From Hyphomonadaceae bacterium UBA1849 (GTDB taxonomy: Bacteria; Pseudomonadota; Alphaproteobacteria; Caulobacterales; Hyphomonadaceae), in contig DDIN01000005.1 of NCBI GenBank assembly GCA_002338565.1, forward strand, positions 9,057 to 73,056: 64,000 bases of DNA, in the 5' to 3' direction. Below, piece after piece: positions 41,382 through 50,248 of the stretch. The notes under the pieces are model-generated. The model saw only the letters and a list, made by a program, of their open reading frames with translations. It was not told where the DNA came from and did no database searches. Position 1 is the first letter of the stretch; every line of letters starts with the position of its first letter. The translations under genes were made by a program, and so were the position numbers.

Positions 41382-42722
41382 ATGAACGATACGAATTACG
41401 AAGAGACACTCAATCGTGTGATTGAGAAAGCGCTGGCCGCTGGTGCCACATCAGCAGATGCCAGCATGGACCGGTCCCGCGGTGTTGACGTGACCGTGCG
41501 CGAGGGCAAGCTGGAAACGATTGAGCGTGATGAGTCGACCGGTGTGTCGCTCCGCTGCTTCGTTGGTCAGCGTCAGGCGCATGTGTCCGGTTCGGACCTC
41601 AGCACTGATGGTCTGGAAGCTCTGGTGGATCGCTGTGTTAGCATGGCGAAGATCGCGCCTGAAGATCAGTATGCGGGCATTGCAGCACCTGAAGAGCTGG
41701 CGCACGACCTTCCTGAGATCGAGCTCTGGGGCGATGACCCTGTCGAGCCGGAAGTTCTGGAAGCTGAAGCGATTGAGGCTGAAGCGGCTGCACGCGCCGT
41801 TCCGGGCATTAAAGATGTTCCAGGCTCAGGCTCCAGCTGGTCGGCCGGTGAAGTCTGGCTGGCGGCGTCTAACGGTTTCCGCGCGCACAAATCGTCTTCT
41901 CTCTCCGGCGTTGGTCTGTCTGCGATTGCAGAACGCGACGGCGTTATGGAGCGCGACTATGAGAGCTACACGTCTCGTCGCCGCATTGACCGCCCGACAC
42001 CGGCTGAAATCGGCCGCGTTGCGGGCGAGCGCACGATTGCCCGCCTTGGCGCGCAGAAGATCGATAGCCAGAAAGCCGCTGTCTTCTATGACAAGCGCGT
42101 TTCGGCCAGCCTGATCGGCGCATTCATCGGCGCGATTTCTGGCGCAGCGATTGCTCGTGGTACGTCCTTCCTGAAGGACAAGCTGGGCGAACAGGTCTTC
42201 GCTAATGGCATTGAGCTGATTGACGATCCTTTCCGCGCCTTCGGTATGGGGAGCCGCCGTTTCGATGGCGAAGGCCGTCCGGTTCAGGTGACGAAGATTG
42301 TGGAAGACGGACGTCTGACAACATGGCTCTTGAATGGCCCGTCTGCGCGTCAGCTGGGGCTCAAGCCGAACGGGTTTGCGTCTCCGGGCTTTGGTGACCC
42401 GCCGGGCATTTCGGTTTCCAACATGCACATGCCTGCGGGCAGCCAGTCACCGGAAGAGCTAATCTCTTCGGTTGGCAAATGCCTTCAGGTCACTGAAATG
42501 TTCGGGCCGAGCATCAACCCGAATACGGGCGACTATTCTGTTGGCGTATCGGGCGTCTGGCATGATGGTGAGGGCAACAGCTTCCCTGTGTCTGAAATCA
42601 CTGTGGCGGACAATCTGATCGAGATGTTTAAACGCCTTGTGCCAGCGAGCGATCTTGAGTTCCGCAATCGTACGAACACGCCCGGCTTGCTTGTCGAGGG
42701 GATGACGATTGCTGGCCGCTGA
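41382..42722 (+). CDS. pmbA: TldD/PmbA family metalloprotease regulator subunit
   Basis: Encodes 446 residues from ATG 41382; the longer frame to 41337 runs through the hairpin region and is not used. It belongs to the TldD/PmbA (TldE) family, which forms a zinc protease complex that matures or degrades peptides in the cytoplasm. Features are RGVDVTVREGKLETIERDE, VSLRCFVGQ, SGVGLSAIAERDGVMERDY, and the late NTGDYSVGVSGVWHDGEG and NRTNTPGLLVEGM. The HExxxH zinc motif of TldD is absent, so this is the PmbA/TldE-type partner. It overlaps the next gene by 14 bp. Confidence 0.93.
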   Translation: MNDTNYEETLNRVIEKALAAGATSADASMDRSRGVDVTVREGKLETIERDESTGVSLRCFVGQRQAHVSGSDLSTDGLEALVDRCVSMAKIAPEDQYAGIAAPEELAHDLPEIELWGDDPVEPEVLEAEAIEAEAAARAVPGIKDVPGSGSSWSAGEVWLAASNGFRAHKSSSLSGVGLSAIAERDGVMERDYESYTSRRRIDRPTPAEIGRVAGERTIARLGAQKIDSQKAAVFYDKRVSASLIGAFIGAISGAAIARGTSFLKDKLGEQVFANGIELIDDPFRAFGMGSRRFDGEGRPVQVTKIVEDGRLTTWLLNGPSARQLGLKPNGFASPGFGDPPGISVSNMHMPAGSQSPEELISSVGKCLQVTEMFGPSINPNTGDYSVGVSGVWHDGEGNSFPVSEITVADNLIEMFKRLVPASDLEFRNRTNTPGLLVEGMTIAGR

Positions 42723-43527
42723 CCTGCAGGCTGATCTAATTCTCCTGCGGGACGCCGCCCTCGAGGCCGGCAATATCGCCATGACCTATTTTCACTCGGA
42801 TCTGAAGATCTGGGAGAAAGAGCCCGACCATCCGGTTACGGATGCCGATCTGGCGGTGAATACATTTCTGGAAGAAAAGCTGCGCGGCGCGCGGCCTGAT
42901 TATGGCTGGCTGTCCGAGGAAACTCAGGACGGCCCGGAGCGCCTGAGCCGCGATTGCGTGTTCGTCGTCGATCCGATTGATGGCACGCGTGCCTTCATGG
43001 AAGGCAAGCCGCATTTCTGTATCGCGCTGGCCATTCTGGAATTCGGAGAGCCTGTGGCAGCCGTCATTTATGCGCCGGTCTTTAATGAGTTGTTCGTCGC
43101 GGGCAAAGGCCTTGGCGCAACGCGCAATGGCGAGACCATCACCTCCAGCCCGAAGCCGGAGCTGGAAAAGGCGCGCATCATTGCCGATCCGCGTATGTTT
43201 TCGCCCGACCATTGGGATGTGCCCTGGCCGGAACTCGTCTTTCCTGACGTCACACCGAACGCAACCGCCTATCGCATGGCGCTGGTCGCGGATGGCCGCT
43301 GGGACGCTGTTGTCGTTCTCCGTGAGAAGTTTGACTGGGATGTCGCGGCTGCGGCACTGATCATCGCAGAGGCGGGGGGGCGCGTCAGTTGTCATATTGG
43401 TGACGATTTTGTGTTTAATCGGAAAGTCGCATCCCAACGGAGCTTGATTGCTGCGGGGCCGGTGGTACACGAACTCATTGTGCAGCGGGTCAATCATCTG
43501 GTCCTGCCGGAACCCGGCGACTCGTGA
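42709..43527 (+). CDS. cysQ: 3'(2'),5'-bisphosphate nucleotidase / inositol monophosphatase family (CysQ-like)
   Basis: Encodes 272 residues from TTG 42709, which has GAGGGG seven bases upstream, inside the end of pmbA. The Mg2+-dependent phosphatase motifs are in order: LSEET, VVDPIDGTRAF and FDWDVAAAALI. The family includes CysQ, which clears adenosine 3',5'-bisphosphate, and inositol monophosphatases; CysQ is favoured by length and context but not proven. Next to DUF4170 and an ABC exporter it forms a cluster commonly found near lipid A genes in alphaproteobacteria. Confidence 0.85.
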   Translation: MLAADLQADLILLRDAALEAGNIAMTYFHSDLKIWEKEPDHPVTDADLAVNTFLEEKLRGARPDYGWLSEETQDGPERLSRDCVFVVDPIDGTRAFMEGKPHFCIALAILEFGEPVAAVIYAPVFNELFVAGKGLGATRNGETITSSPKPELEKARIIADPRMFSPDHWDVPWPELVFPDVTPNATAYRMALVADGRWDAVVVLREKFDWDVAAAALIIAEAGGRVSCHIGDDFVFNRKVASQRSLIAAGPVVHELIVQRVNHLVLPEPGDS

Positions 43528-43566
43528 TACCGCCGCGAACAGACTGAATGCCTGGAGACAGACACT

Positions 43567-43821
43567 ATGACCGACTCAGCTACTAGCCAGCAACAGCTTC
43601 TCCACATCGTAATCGGTGGTGAGCTGAAAAACGTAACCGACATTGAATTCGAAGATCTGTCTCAGATCGATTTCGTCGGTGCCTTCCCGAACTATAAAAC
43701 AGCGTATGACGCATGGAAATCTGCTGCGCAGCGCACAGTAGACTCTGCTGAAACCCGCTACTTCATCCTGCACGCTCACAAGCTGCTCGACCCGGAAACG
43801 GGAGCGCACCATAGCGTCTGA
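43567..43821 (+). CDS. DUF4170 family protein
   Basis: Encodes 84 residues. The small protein QLLHIVIGGELKNVTDIEFED, then DFVGAFPNYKTAYDAWKSAAQRTVD and ETRYFILHAHKLLDP match DUF4170, an alphaproteobacterial family of unknown function (IVIGGEL; Y..A..AWK..AQ..VD; YFI.H.H.L). It is usually found beside a CysQ-like gene, as here. A clear terminator follows the stop. Confidence 0.9.
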   Translation: MTDSATSQQQLLHIVIGGELKNVTDIEFEDLSQIDFVGAFPNYKTAYDAWKSAAQRTVDSAETRYFILHAHKLLDPETGAHHSV

Positions 43822-43830
43822 GGTAAAAAG

Positions 43831-43854
43831 AAAGGCGGGTCTGACCCGCCTTTT
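43831..43854 (+). terminator. Intrinsic terminator after DUF4170
   Basis: AAAGGCGGG 43831-43839 pairs with CCCGCCTTT 43845-43853 with a five-base loop and a T following. It lies within the upstream-open frame of the ABC transporter gene, so transcription of that gene may partly depend on read-through or a promoter after this point. Confidence 0.75.
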
Positions 43855-43876
43855 CCGTGAATTCTTCACCTCTCAT

Positions 43877-45601
43877 ATGGGGTGGTTTGTAGCCGGTACT
43901 CTGGCTGCCGTTGTGACGTCTCTTGCAGGCGTCACGCAGATGGTTCTTGTCAAATTTGTGGGTGATACGCTTCAGGCGCTGATAGGCGCGGAGCTGGACC
44001 CGGAGAGCCTGATTTACCGCTTCGGCATGCCGGGCGTATCTCTGATCATCATTCTGACTGCAGGCATTATCATCGCATCCATCCTTCGGGCGGGATCGCT
44101 TTACGGGATGACCCTGTTCAACAATACCGGCGTTCAGAAATCGCTGGTGGATGTTCAGAATGCGCAGTTTGCGAGCCTGACGCGCGGCGACTTTGCGCGC
44201 CTCAGCTCTGCTGCCAGCGGTGATTTTGTGTCCCGCTTTATCAACGACACCAATGCCATGCGTGATGCAGGCCTTCGCGTTGCCAATAACTTCACCAAAG
44301 GTGTGGTGACGGTTATTGGCGCATTCGTGTCTATGCTTCTTATCGACTGGCAACTCACCCTGATTATGCTGGTCGCTTATCCAATCGCTTTTGGGCCTGT
44401 CATCGCGCTCGGTAATTCCGTGCGCAAACGTGCAAAGCAGGCGCAGAAACAGGTTGGCGAGGTGACCTCGCTTCTTTCTGAAGGGTTTCAGTCTGGCCGC
44501 GTGGTGAAAGCCTACGGCCTTGAGGACTATCAGACAGACCGTGTCGGTCGTGGCTTCATGGAACGCGCGGCGCTTTATCTAAAGGTTCTTCGTGATAAGG
44601 CGGCTGTTGACCCGATCCTTGAGGTGACGGGCGGCGTTGCGATTGCCGGTGTGCTCGGCTTCTCCGCATGGCGCATCTCCATGGGCGACTCCACGCTTGG
44701 TGACTTTATCGGCTTTCTCGGCCTGATCGGTCTTGCCGCTCCTGAAATCCGTGCGCTCGGAACGCTCAATGCGGTTGCTCAAGAGGGCGGCGCCGCGGCT
44801 GACCGCGTCTTTGAAGTCCTTGATGACGAAGCAATTGTCCGCGATGCGCCGGATGCGCGCCCACTCAGCGAGGTAAAAGGCGCGATCAGCTTTAACAATG
44901 TCGAGTTTGCGTATCCGGATGGGTCGCTGGCGCTTAAGGGCCTGAGCTTTCAAGCTCATTCCGGAGAAACAGTGGCGATTGTTGGCCCAAGTGGCGCGGG
45001 TAAGTCGACCGTCTTCAATCTGCTGCTTCGTCTCTATGACGCGAGCGCGGGTGAGGTGCTTATCGACGATGTGCCGGTGACCGCAATAAAAGGCGCTGAT
45101 CTTCGCGCCAACATGTCGCTCGTGGCGCAGGATGCCGCGCTGTTTGATGACACGATTGCAGCAAACATTGCACTCGGGCGTCTGGGCGCGAGCCGTGAAG
45201 AGATTGAGCGCGCAGCTGCGCTCGCCAACGCGACGGACTTCATCGCGGCGCTTCCTGACGGCTATGAAACGCAGGTTGGCGAGCTGGGGCGTAACCTCTC
45301 AGGCGGTCAGCGCCAGCGTATTGCACTTGCCCGCGCGATCCTGCGCGATGCTCCAATCCTGATGCTGGACGAGGCGACGTCTGCACTTGATGCAGATTCT
45401 GAAGCCAAAGTTCAGGCGGCGCTTGCGGATTTCTCCAAAGACCGCACCACGCTTGTTATCGCGCACCGTCTTTCAACTGTGCGCAATGCGGATCGTATTG
45501 TCGTGGTGGAAGATGGCCGCGTTGTTGAAAGCGGCGGCCATGATGAGCTCGTCTCAAGCGGCGGCGTCTACGCCCGCCTTGCAGAGCTTCAGCTGAACTG
45601 A
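43877..45601 (+). CDS. ABC transporter, fused permease-ATPase, MsbA-like lipid exporter
   Basis: Encodes 574 residues from ATG 43877. Six membrane helices precede an ATPase with Walker A GPSGAGKST, signature LSGGQRQRIALARA, Walker B MLDEATSALD and H-loop IAHRLST. The organisation is that of half-transporter exporters that work as homodimers; the lipid A neighbourhood makes MsbA (lipid A flipping) the best guess. The reading frame is open upstream at least to 43811 without a usual start codon, crossing the terminator hairpin. The N-terminus may therefore be longer, or the ATG with its weak ribosome binding site may be correct. Confidence 0.9.
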   Translation: MGWFVAGTLAAVVTSLAGVTQMVLVKFVGDTLQALIGAELDPESLIYRFGMPGVSLIIILTAGIIIASILRAGSLYGMTLFNNTGVQKSLVDVQNAQFASLTRGDFARLSSAASGDFVSRFINDTNAMRDAGLRVANNFTKGVVTVIGAFVSMLLIDWQLTLIMLVAYPIAFGPVIALGNSVRKRAKQAQKQVGEVTSLLSEGFQSGRVVKAYGLEDYQTDRVGRGFMERAALYLKVLRDKAAVDPILEVTGGVAIAGVLGFSAWRISMGDSTLGDFIGFLGLIGLAAPEIRALGTLNAVAQEGGAAADRVFEVLDDEAIVRDAPDARPLSEVKGAISFNNVEFAYPDGSLALKGLSFQAHSGETVAIVGPSGAGKSTVFNLLLRLYDASAGEVLIDDVPVTAIKGADLRANMSLVAQDAALFDDTIAANIALGRLGASREEIERAAALANATDFIAALPDGYETQVGELGRNLSGGQRQRIALARAILRDAPILMLDEATSALDADSEAKVQAALADFSKDRTTLVIAHRLSTVRNADRIVVVEDGRVVESGGHDELVSSGGVYARLAELQLN

Positions 45602-46278
45602 GCCGACTCCAGCGGGTACTCATTCGCCGCAGTACGTAGGAATTTAGCGAGCTTTTCAGCCTCTTCAGCGCCCTGAACAGCAACCTTGCGATTGGCGATG
45701 TAAGTCGGCACGCCCGAAATCCCCATCTGACGGTAGGCGGCTTCTTCGCGCATGACGTTTTCAAGGTCAGCGTTGCGGGAGAGAAGGTCCATCAGCAGAT
45801 TACGATCCATGCCGACGGATGCCCCGATATCAGCCAGCACGCCTTTATCGCCAATGTCACGATGGTCTGTGAAATAGGCATGGAACAGGGCTTCCTTCAT
45901 GCCATAGCCAAGGTTCTGGCCCTGTGCCCAACGCAGTAGACGGTGGGCATCCAGAGTGTTCGGTCGCACTTCAATGCTTGAGAATTGGAACGGAATGCCT
46001 TCCGCCTCGCCATATTGTTCCAGCATCTGACGCATGGCAGAGAAACGGTCTTTCTGCTCGCTCTTTTCGCTATCGCCCACGCCGCCAAACTTGGCCGCCA
46101 TATACTCTTTATAGGGCATGCCTTCGCGCGGAACGGTCGGGTCGAGCTGGTAAGGGCGGTAGATGACTTCGACAGGGAATTCATCGCCAATCAGCGCAAT
46201 AGCTTCGTTGAGACGGCGCATGCCGAGCCAGCACCACGGGCAGACAAGGTCTGAGACCATTTCGATAAGTACACTCAT
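45589..46278 (-). CDS. DsbA family oxidoreductase (FrnE-like)
   Basis: Encodes 229 residues. The redox motif CPWC occurs at residues 13-16 (SDLVCPWCWLGMRRL), followed by the helical insertion and a cis-Pro segment ISGVPTYIAN. No signal peptide, so it is a cytoplasmic member like FrnE/2-hydroxychromene-2-carboxylate isomerase relatives, thought to act in thiol isomerisation or detoxification. The 3' end overlaps the convergent ABC transporter gene by 13 bp. Confidence 0.93.
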   Translation of the reverse strand: MSVLIEMVSDLVCPWCWLGMRRLNEAIALIGDEFPVEVIYRPYQLDPTVPREGMPYKEYMAAKFGGVGDSEKSEQKDRFSAMRQMLEQYGEAEGIPFQFSSIEVRPNTLDAHRLLRWAQGQNLGYGMKEALFHAYFTDHRDIGDKGVLADIGASVGMDRNLLMDLLSRNADLENVMREEAAYRQMGISGVPTYIANRKVAVQGAEEAEKLAKFLRTAANEYPLESAQFS

Positions 46279-46379
46279 GGCGTTAGACTACCTCTGAAAG
46301 CTGGCAAGTGTCACGGGCTGTCCGCTTCTGCATAGAGGATATGCATCTGGTAGCGTTATCACTTTACCGTGTGACTGTT

Positions 46380-46403
46380 ATGGTGAGAAATAAGGTTCAC
46401 CAT
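46380..46403. promoter_or_regulatory. Inverted repeat in the pyk leader
   Basis: ATGGTGA 46380-46386 and TCACCAT 46397-46403 are perfect 7-bp arms, 25 bp before the pyk start codon. Operator or leader hairpin; the sequence does not decide. Confidence 0.35.
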
Positions 46404-46427
46404 AAGAGCCGATCGGGAGAAAATTGA

Positions 46428-47855
46428 ATGCACCAGCGTCTCTGCAAGATTGTTTCGACTATTGGCCCGGCGACGTCTTCGCCCGACATGCTTCGCATGA
46501 TCCATGAGGCGGGGGTGAATGTCTTCCGTCTGAATATGAGCCATGGCCAGCACGACAAGCTACGCAATGTGGTGAAATCTATCCGCGAAATGCAGGTCGA
46601 AACGGGCGTTGCGACGGCGATCTTCGCGGATTTGCAGGGGCCTAAAATCCGCACTGGCACGTTTGAAGACGGCTCGATCCAACTGCGATACGGGCAGGAA
46701 TATCGGCTGGTGAACGCAGCCTCGACGACCGGAGAGGGCGTTATTCCTGTTCCGCATCAGGAAGTGTTCGATGCGCTGGACGAGGGCGCGGTGATCAAGC
46801 TCGATGATGGCAAGTTACAGATGACGGTGACAGGCCGGGATAGTGATGCGCTGATCGCGCGGGCCGATGCGATGGGCACGTTGTCCGACCGCAAGGGGAT
46901 CAATATCCCAGACCGCAGCCTGCCTATTTCTGCGCTCACGGAGAAAGACCGCGAAGACCTGGAGTTCGCGCTCTCTATGAAGGTGGATTACATTGCGCTC
47001 TCATTCGTGCAGCGGCCGTCTGACGTTCATGAAGCGCGTGAGCTGATTGGTGACAAAGCGGGCATTATCTCCAAGATCGAAAAGCCTTCCGCGATTGAGC
47101 ATCTCGATGAGATTATCGAAGCCTCTGACGCCATTATGGTGGCGCGCGGCGATCTGGGCGTTGAGTGTCCGGTCGAGGATGTGCCCATCATGCAGCGCCG
47201 CATCATTCGTGCCTGTCGCCGTGTAGGCAAACCGGTCATCGTTGCAACGCATATGCTGGAATCCATGGTGGAATCCAAAGCGCCAACACGGGCAGAAGCC
47301 TCTGATATTTCTTCGGCTGTGAACCAGGGCGCTGATGCCGTGATGCTGTCTGCAGAAACGGCGGTAGGCAGCCACCCGCAAACCGCAGTGGCGATTATGG
47401 ACCGCGTCATCTCAGCGACTGAGCGCGATCCTGAAACGGCCTGCTACGCTATCTTCCACAGTGAAGAAGATCATTCGACCACAGCAGATGCGGTGAGCCT
47501 TTCTGCGCGGCGGATCACCGAAGTGCTCGAATGCCGTTTCGCGGTGGCCTACACCAATACAGGCTCAACGGCGCGCCGCCTTGCGCGGGACCGGCCATAT
47601 GCGCCTATCCTTGCCGCAACGCCGAATGTGGAAGTCGCTCAGTCTCTGTCACTTTGCTGGGGTGTGACGGCGAAAGTCACCGAAGACATTTCCGACTTTG
47701 GCGAGATGATTGCGCGCGCCGATACGCTGGCATCCGAGGCTGGCGGTGAAAATGGCGAACGGATAGTGATCCTGTCCGGCTTCCCGTTCGGCCGGTCAGG
47801 TAAGACCAACACGCTGAAGATCAGCCGTATCGGCGCCATCGAGGATGATGGCTAA
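46428..47855 (+). CDS. pyk: Pyruvate kinase
   Basis: Encodes 475 residues. It converts phosphoenolpyruvate and ADP to pyruvate and ATP in lower glycolysis. Key stretches: the opening KIVSTIGPATSSPDMLRMI, NVFRLNMSHG, FADLQGPKIRTG, SKIEKPSAIEHLDEI, the metal-binding IMVARGDLGVECP and MLSAETAVGSHP. The allosteric C-terminal domain is present and normal in length. ATG 46428 follows GGGAGA, with an inverted repeat in the leader. Confidence 0.98.
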   Translation: MHQRLCKIVSTIGPATSSPDMLRMIHEAGVNVFRLNMSHGQHDKLRNVVKSIREMQVETGVATAIFADLQGPKIRTGTFEDGSIQLRYGQEYRLVNAASTTGEGVIPVPHQEVFDALDEGAVIKLDDGKLQMTVTGRDSDALIARADAMGTLSDRKGINIPDRSLPISALTEKDREDLEFALSMKVDYIALSFVQRPSDVHEARELIGDKAGIISKIEKPSAIEHLDEIIEASDAIMVARGDLGVECPVEDVPIMQRRIIRACRRVGKPVIVATHMLESMVESKAPTRAEASDISSAVNQGADAVMLSAETAVGSHPQTAVAIMDRVISATERDPETACYAIFHSEEDHSTTADAVSLSARRITEVLECRFAVAYTNTGSTARRLARDRPYAPILAATPNVEVAQSLSLCWGVTAKVTEDISDFGEMIARADTLASEAGGENGERIVILSGFPFGRSGKTNTLKISRIGAIEDDG

Positions 47856-47935
47856 GGCTAAAATTCAAAACGGGTGATTGCGTTTTTCACTGAGGGTGCG
47901 AGGTTACGCGCAGAAAAATACTCAGGGAGAACGCA

Positions 47936-49168
47936 ATGCCATTTGATCAGGTCAGCCAGCCGGAAACGCTAGGCCTTTCAAAAGAGCGACTGGACCGGAT
48001 ACCGGCCTTCTACAAGAAGAACTATCTCGACTCTGAACGCCTGCCGAACATCTCGACCATGGTCGCACGCGGCGGTGAGATCGCGCATCTGTCCTGTCAG
48101 GGCGTGAAGAACTGGGATACGGGCGAGCCGGTTACGGCGGACACGATCTATCGCATTTACTCCATGACCAAGCCGGTGACATGCGTTGCGGCGATGATGT
48201 GTTTTGAAGAAGGCCTTCTGCGCCTTGAGCATCCGGTGTCGCGCTACATTCCGAGCTTTGCCAATTTGAAAGTCTGGGCAGGCGAGGGGCAGCTGAAAGA
48301 CCCTGACCGCGAGATGACTGTGAAGGACCTGTTCCTCCACACATCGGGCCTGACCTACGATTTCCTCGGTCTGCACCCTGTCGAGAAGCAATACATCGAC
48401 AAGAAGGTCATTCGTCAGAACTACACGCTTGCTGAGATGTGCGAGGTTCTATCCGAAATTCCGCTGGTCTTCTCACCGGGTGACCGCTGGAACTATTCTG
48501 TTGCGATTGATGTCTTGGGCCATCTCGTTGAGATCGTCTCCGGCATGTCGCTGGACGCGTATTTCCAGACGCGCATTTTCGAACCGCTCGGCATGGTCGA
48601 CACAGGTTTCACTATCCCGACAGAGAAACTGCAACGCTTTGCGGCCTGCTATGCGCGCAATCCTCTGACCAAGGAAATCACGCTGGCGGATAAGGGTGAT
48701 GGTAGCTCGTCTTACTGTCGCGAGGGTAAAGACCCGCAGCGCCTGTTCAGCGGCGGTGGCGGTCTCGTCTCCACGATTTCCGATTACTATAATTTCTGCC
48801 GCATGCTCGCGAATGGTGGTGAGCTGAATGGTACCCGCCTGCTCAGCCCTAAGACAGTCGAGTACATGATGATGAACCATCTGCCAGAGGGTAAGACCAT
48901 GGCCGGTATGGGCGACACCATGTTCTCCGAGAGCAATATGGCTGGCAACGGGTTTGGCCTTGGCGGGGCTGTTACGGTTGATGAGATCCTGATGAACCAG
49001 CCATGCTCTGAAGGTACGTTCAGCTGGGGCGGGCTCGCATCCACCTTCTTCTGGATTGATCCGGTAGAAGACATTATCGCGATCCAGATGACGCAGATGA
49101 TGCCGTCATCATCCTATCCGATCCGGCCGCAATTCCAGCAATTCGTATATTCGAGCATTATCGAGTAG
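47936..49168 (+). CDS. Serine hydrolase, class C beta-lactamase-like esterase
   Basis: Encodes 410 residues, no signal peptide. The Ser-x-x-Lys motif is YSMTKPVTC (nucleophile Ser and Lys) and the tyrosine motif is WNYSVAIDVLG; FSWGGLAST replaces the third (K-T-G) motif, as in EstB-type esterases. LFLHTSGLTYDF is also conserved. Cytoplasmic esterases of this family hydrolyse short acyl esters; beta-lactamase activity is not likely. A strong bidirectional terminator separates it from the desaturase gene. Confidence 0.92.
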   Translation: MPFDQVSQPETLGLSKERLDRIPAFYKKNYLDSERLPNISTMVARGGEIAHLSCQGVKNWDTGEPVTADTIYRIYSMTKPVTCVAAMMCFEEGLLRLEHPVSRYIPSFANLKVWAGEGQLKDPDREMTVKDLFLHTSGLTYDFLGLHPVEKQYIDKKVIRQNYTLAEMCEVLSEIPLVFSPGDRWNYSVAIDVLGHLVEIVSGMSLDAYFQTRIFEPLGMVDTGFTIPTEKLQRFAACYARNPLTKEITLADKGDGSSSYCREGKDPQRLFSGGGGLVSTISDYYNFCRMLANGGELNGTRLLSPKTVEYMMMNHLPEGKTMAGMGDTMFSESNMAGNGFGLGGAVTVDEILMNQPCSEGTFSWGGLASTFFWIDPVEDIIAIQMTQMMPSSSYPIRPQFQQFVYSSIIE

Positions 49169-49172
49169 ATAC

Positions 49173-49206
49173 AAAAACGCTCCCTGTTTCAGCAGGGAGC
49201 GTTTTT
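49173..49206. terminator. Bidirectional intrinsic terminator
   Basis: AAAAACGCTCCCTG 49173-49186 pairs with CAGGGAGCGTTTTT 49193-49206. It ends the serine hydrolase transcript and the convergent desaturase transcript, whose stop lies two bases beyond. Confidence 0.93.
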
Positions 49207-49207
49207 C

Positions 49208-50167
49208 TTATGAGGCTGTCGCAGCAGGCTTGGAACTGGCGATGGTCAGAACCTGCCAGTAGCCTTCCTTCACTTCCATATCCTCAGCCGTGCCTTTTTC
49301 GGTGAGAATGCGGTGTGCCTCTGCCAGCCTGTAGCAGGGGATGTGCATGAACATGTGGTGCTCGCAGTGATAGGCGACCCAGTAAGGCGCAATGAAGAGG
49401 CGCTCCAGGAAGTTGGTGCGCGTGGTGCGGGCCACCCGCATCGGATGGTTGGAGCCATCAAGGCAGGCATGCTCTGCAATATTGCGGAGCCGCGTGACGA
49501 GCTGATTCCACGTCGCGAGGGGCAGCAGCCAGAGCACTGGATACGCCCACCAGCCAATTGCCAGCGTCATGACAATCGCAATCAGCGCGTTCGAGATCAG
49601 AAACGGAATGACAGCTTCACGCGCAGACTGGGCGCGGTTTTCGCGGCCCTTCTGCTTTTTTATGCCGATCCCCATCGCGTTCATGAACTGGTTTGAACGC
49701 TGTTTGTAGAAGGTCTGGCCCGTCATATCGCGAAGGATTTTCCGCCAGAGAGATTTCCGCGTAATCGGAAAAGGAGCGGACAGAATTAAGTCCGGATCCT
49801 TTTCCGACTGCGCGTACTTATGATGGCTGATGTGGTAATCCCGATAGTTGCGCAGATGCGCGCCCACAGGGGCTGCACAAAGCCACTGACCCACCCAGTC
49901 ATTAAGCTTGTGATTCGTCGCGAGACCGCCATGGGCTGCCTCGTGCATGAGAATGGCCAGACCAAGCTGGCGCGCGCCGATCAGCATGACTGCGAGAACA
50001 AATGTCACCGGGTTCGGCCAGACCGCAAACATCGCCATCGCGGCGATAATAATGGCCCAGGCATGGACGATTGTACCAAGCCCCAGAAGGTCCGAGCGTT
50101 TGCAGAGGCGGGTCCACTCATCCTGAGTGAATAGCTCCAGCGGTTTCATCTTAATAGGCGTACTCAT
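49208..50167 (-). CDS. Membrane fatty acid desaturase family protein
   Basis: Encodes 319 residues with two pairs of membrane helices. The three histidine boxes that bind di-iron are HEAAHG, HISHH and HCEHH, in the usual order and spacing. This is the acyl-lipid/sphingolipid-type desaturase or beta-carotene hydroxylase fold; the spacing of the first boxes fits fatty acid desaturases. The exact lipid substrate is unknown. The gene is single, ending on a bidirectional terminator, with ubiA further downstream on the same strand. Confidence 0.93.
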   Translation of the reverse strand: MSTPIKMKPLELFTQDEWTRLCKRSDLLGLGTIVHAWAIIIAAMAMFAVWPNPVTFVLAVMLIGARQLGLAILMHEAAHGGLATNHKLNDWVGQWLCAAPVGAHLRNYRDYHISHHKYAQSEKDPDLILSAPFPITRKSLWRKILRDMTGQTFYKQRSNQFMNAMGIGIKKQKGRENRAQSAREAVIPFLISNALIAIVMTLAIGWWAYPVLWLLPLATWNQLVTRLRNIAEHACLDGSNHPMRVARTTRTNFLERLFIAPYWVAYHCEHHMFMHIPCYRLAEAHRILTEKGTAEDMEVKEGYWQVLTIASSKPAATAS

Positions 50168-50248
50168 GGTACGAAAATACCAGCGCCTGATACGCGCCGC
50201 AATCGTGACGCCGCGTTAGCTATTTTGAATAGTGTTTTAGGCAGGTGC

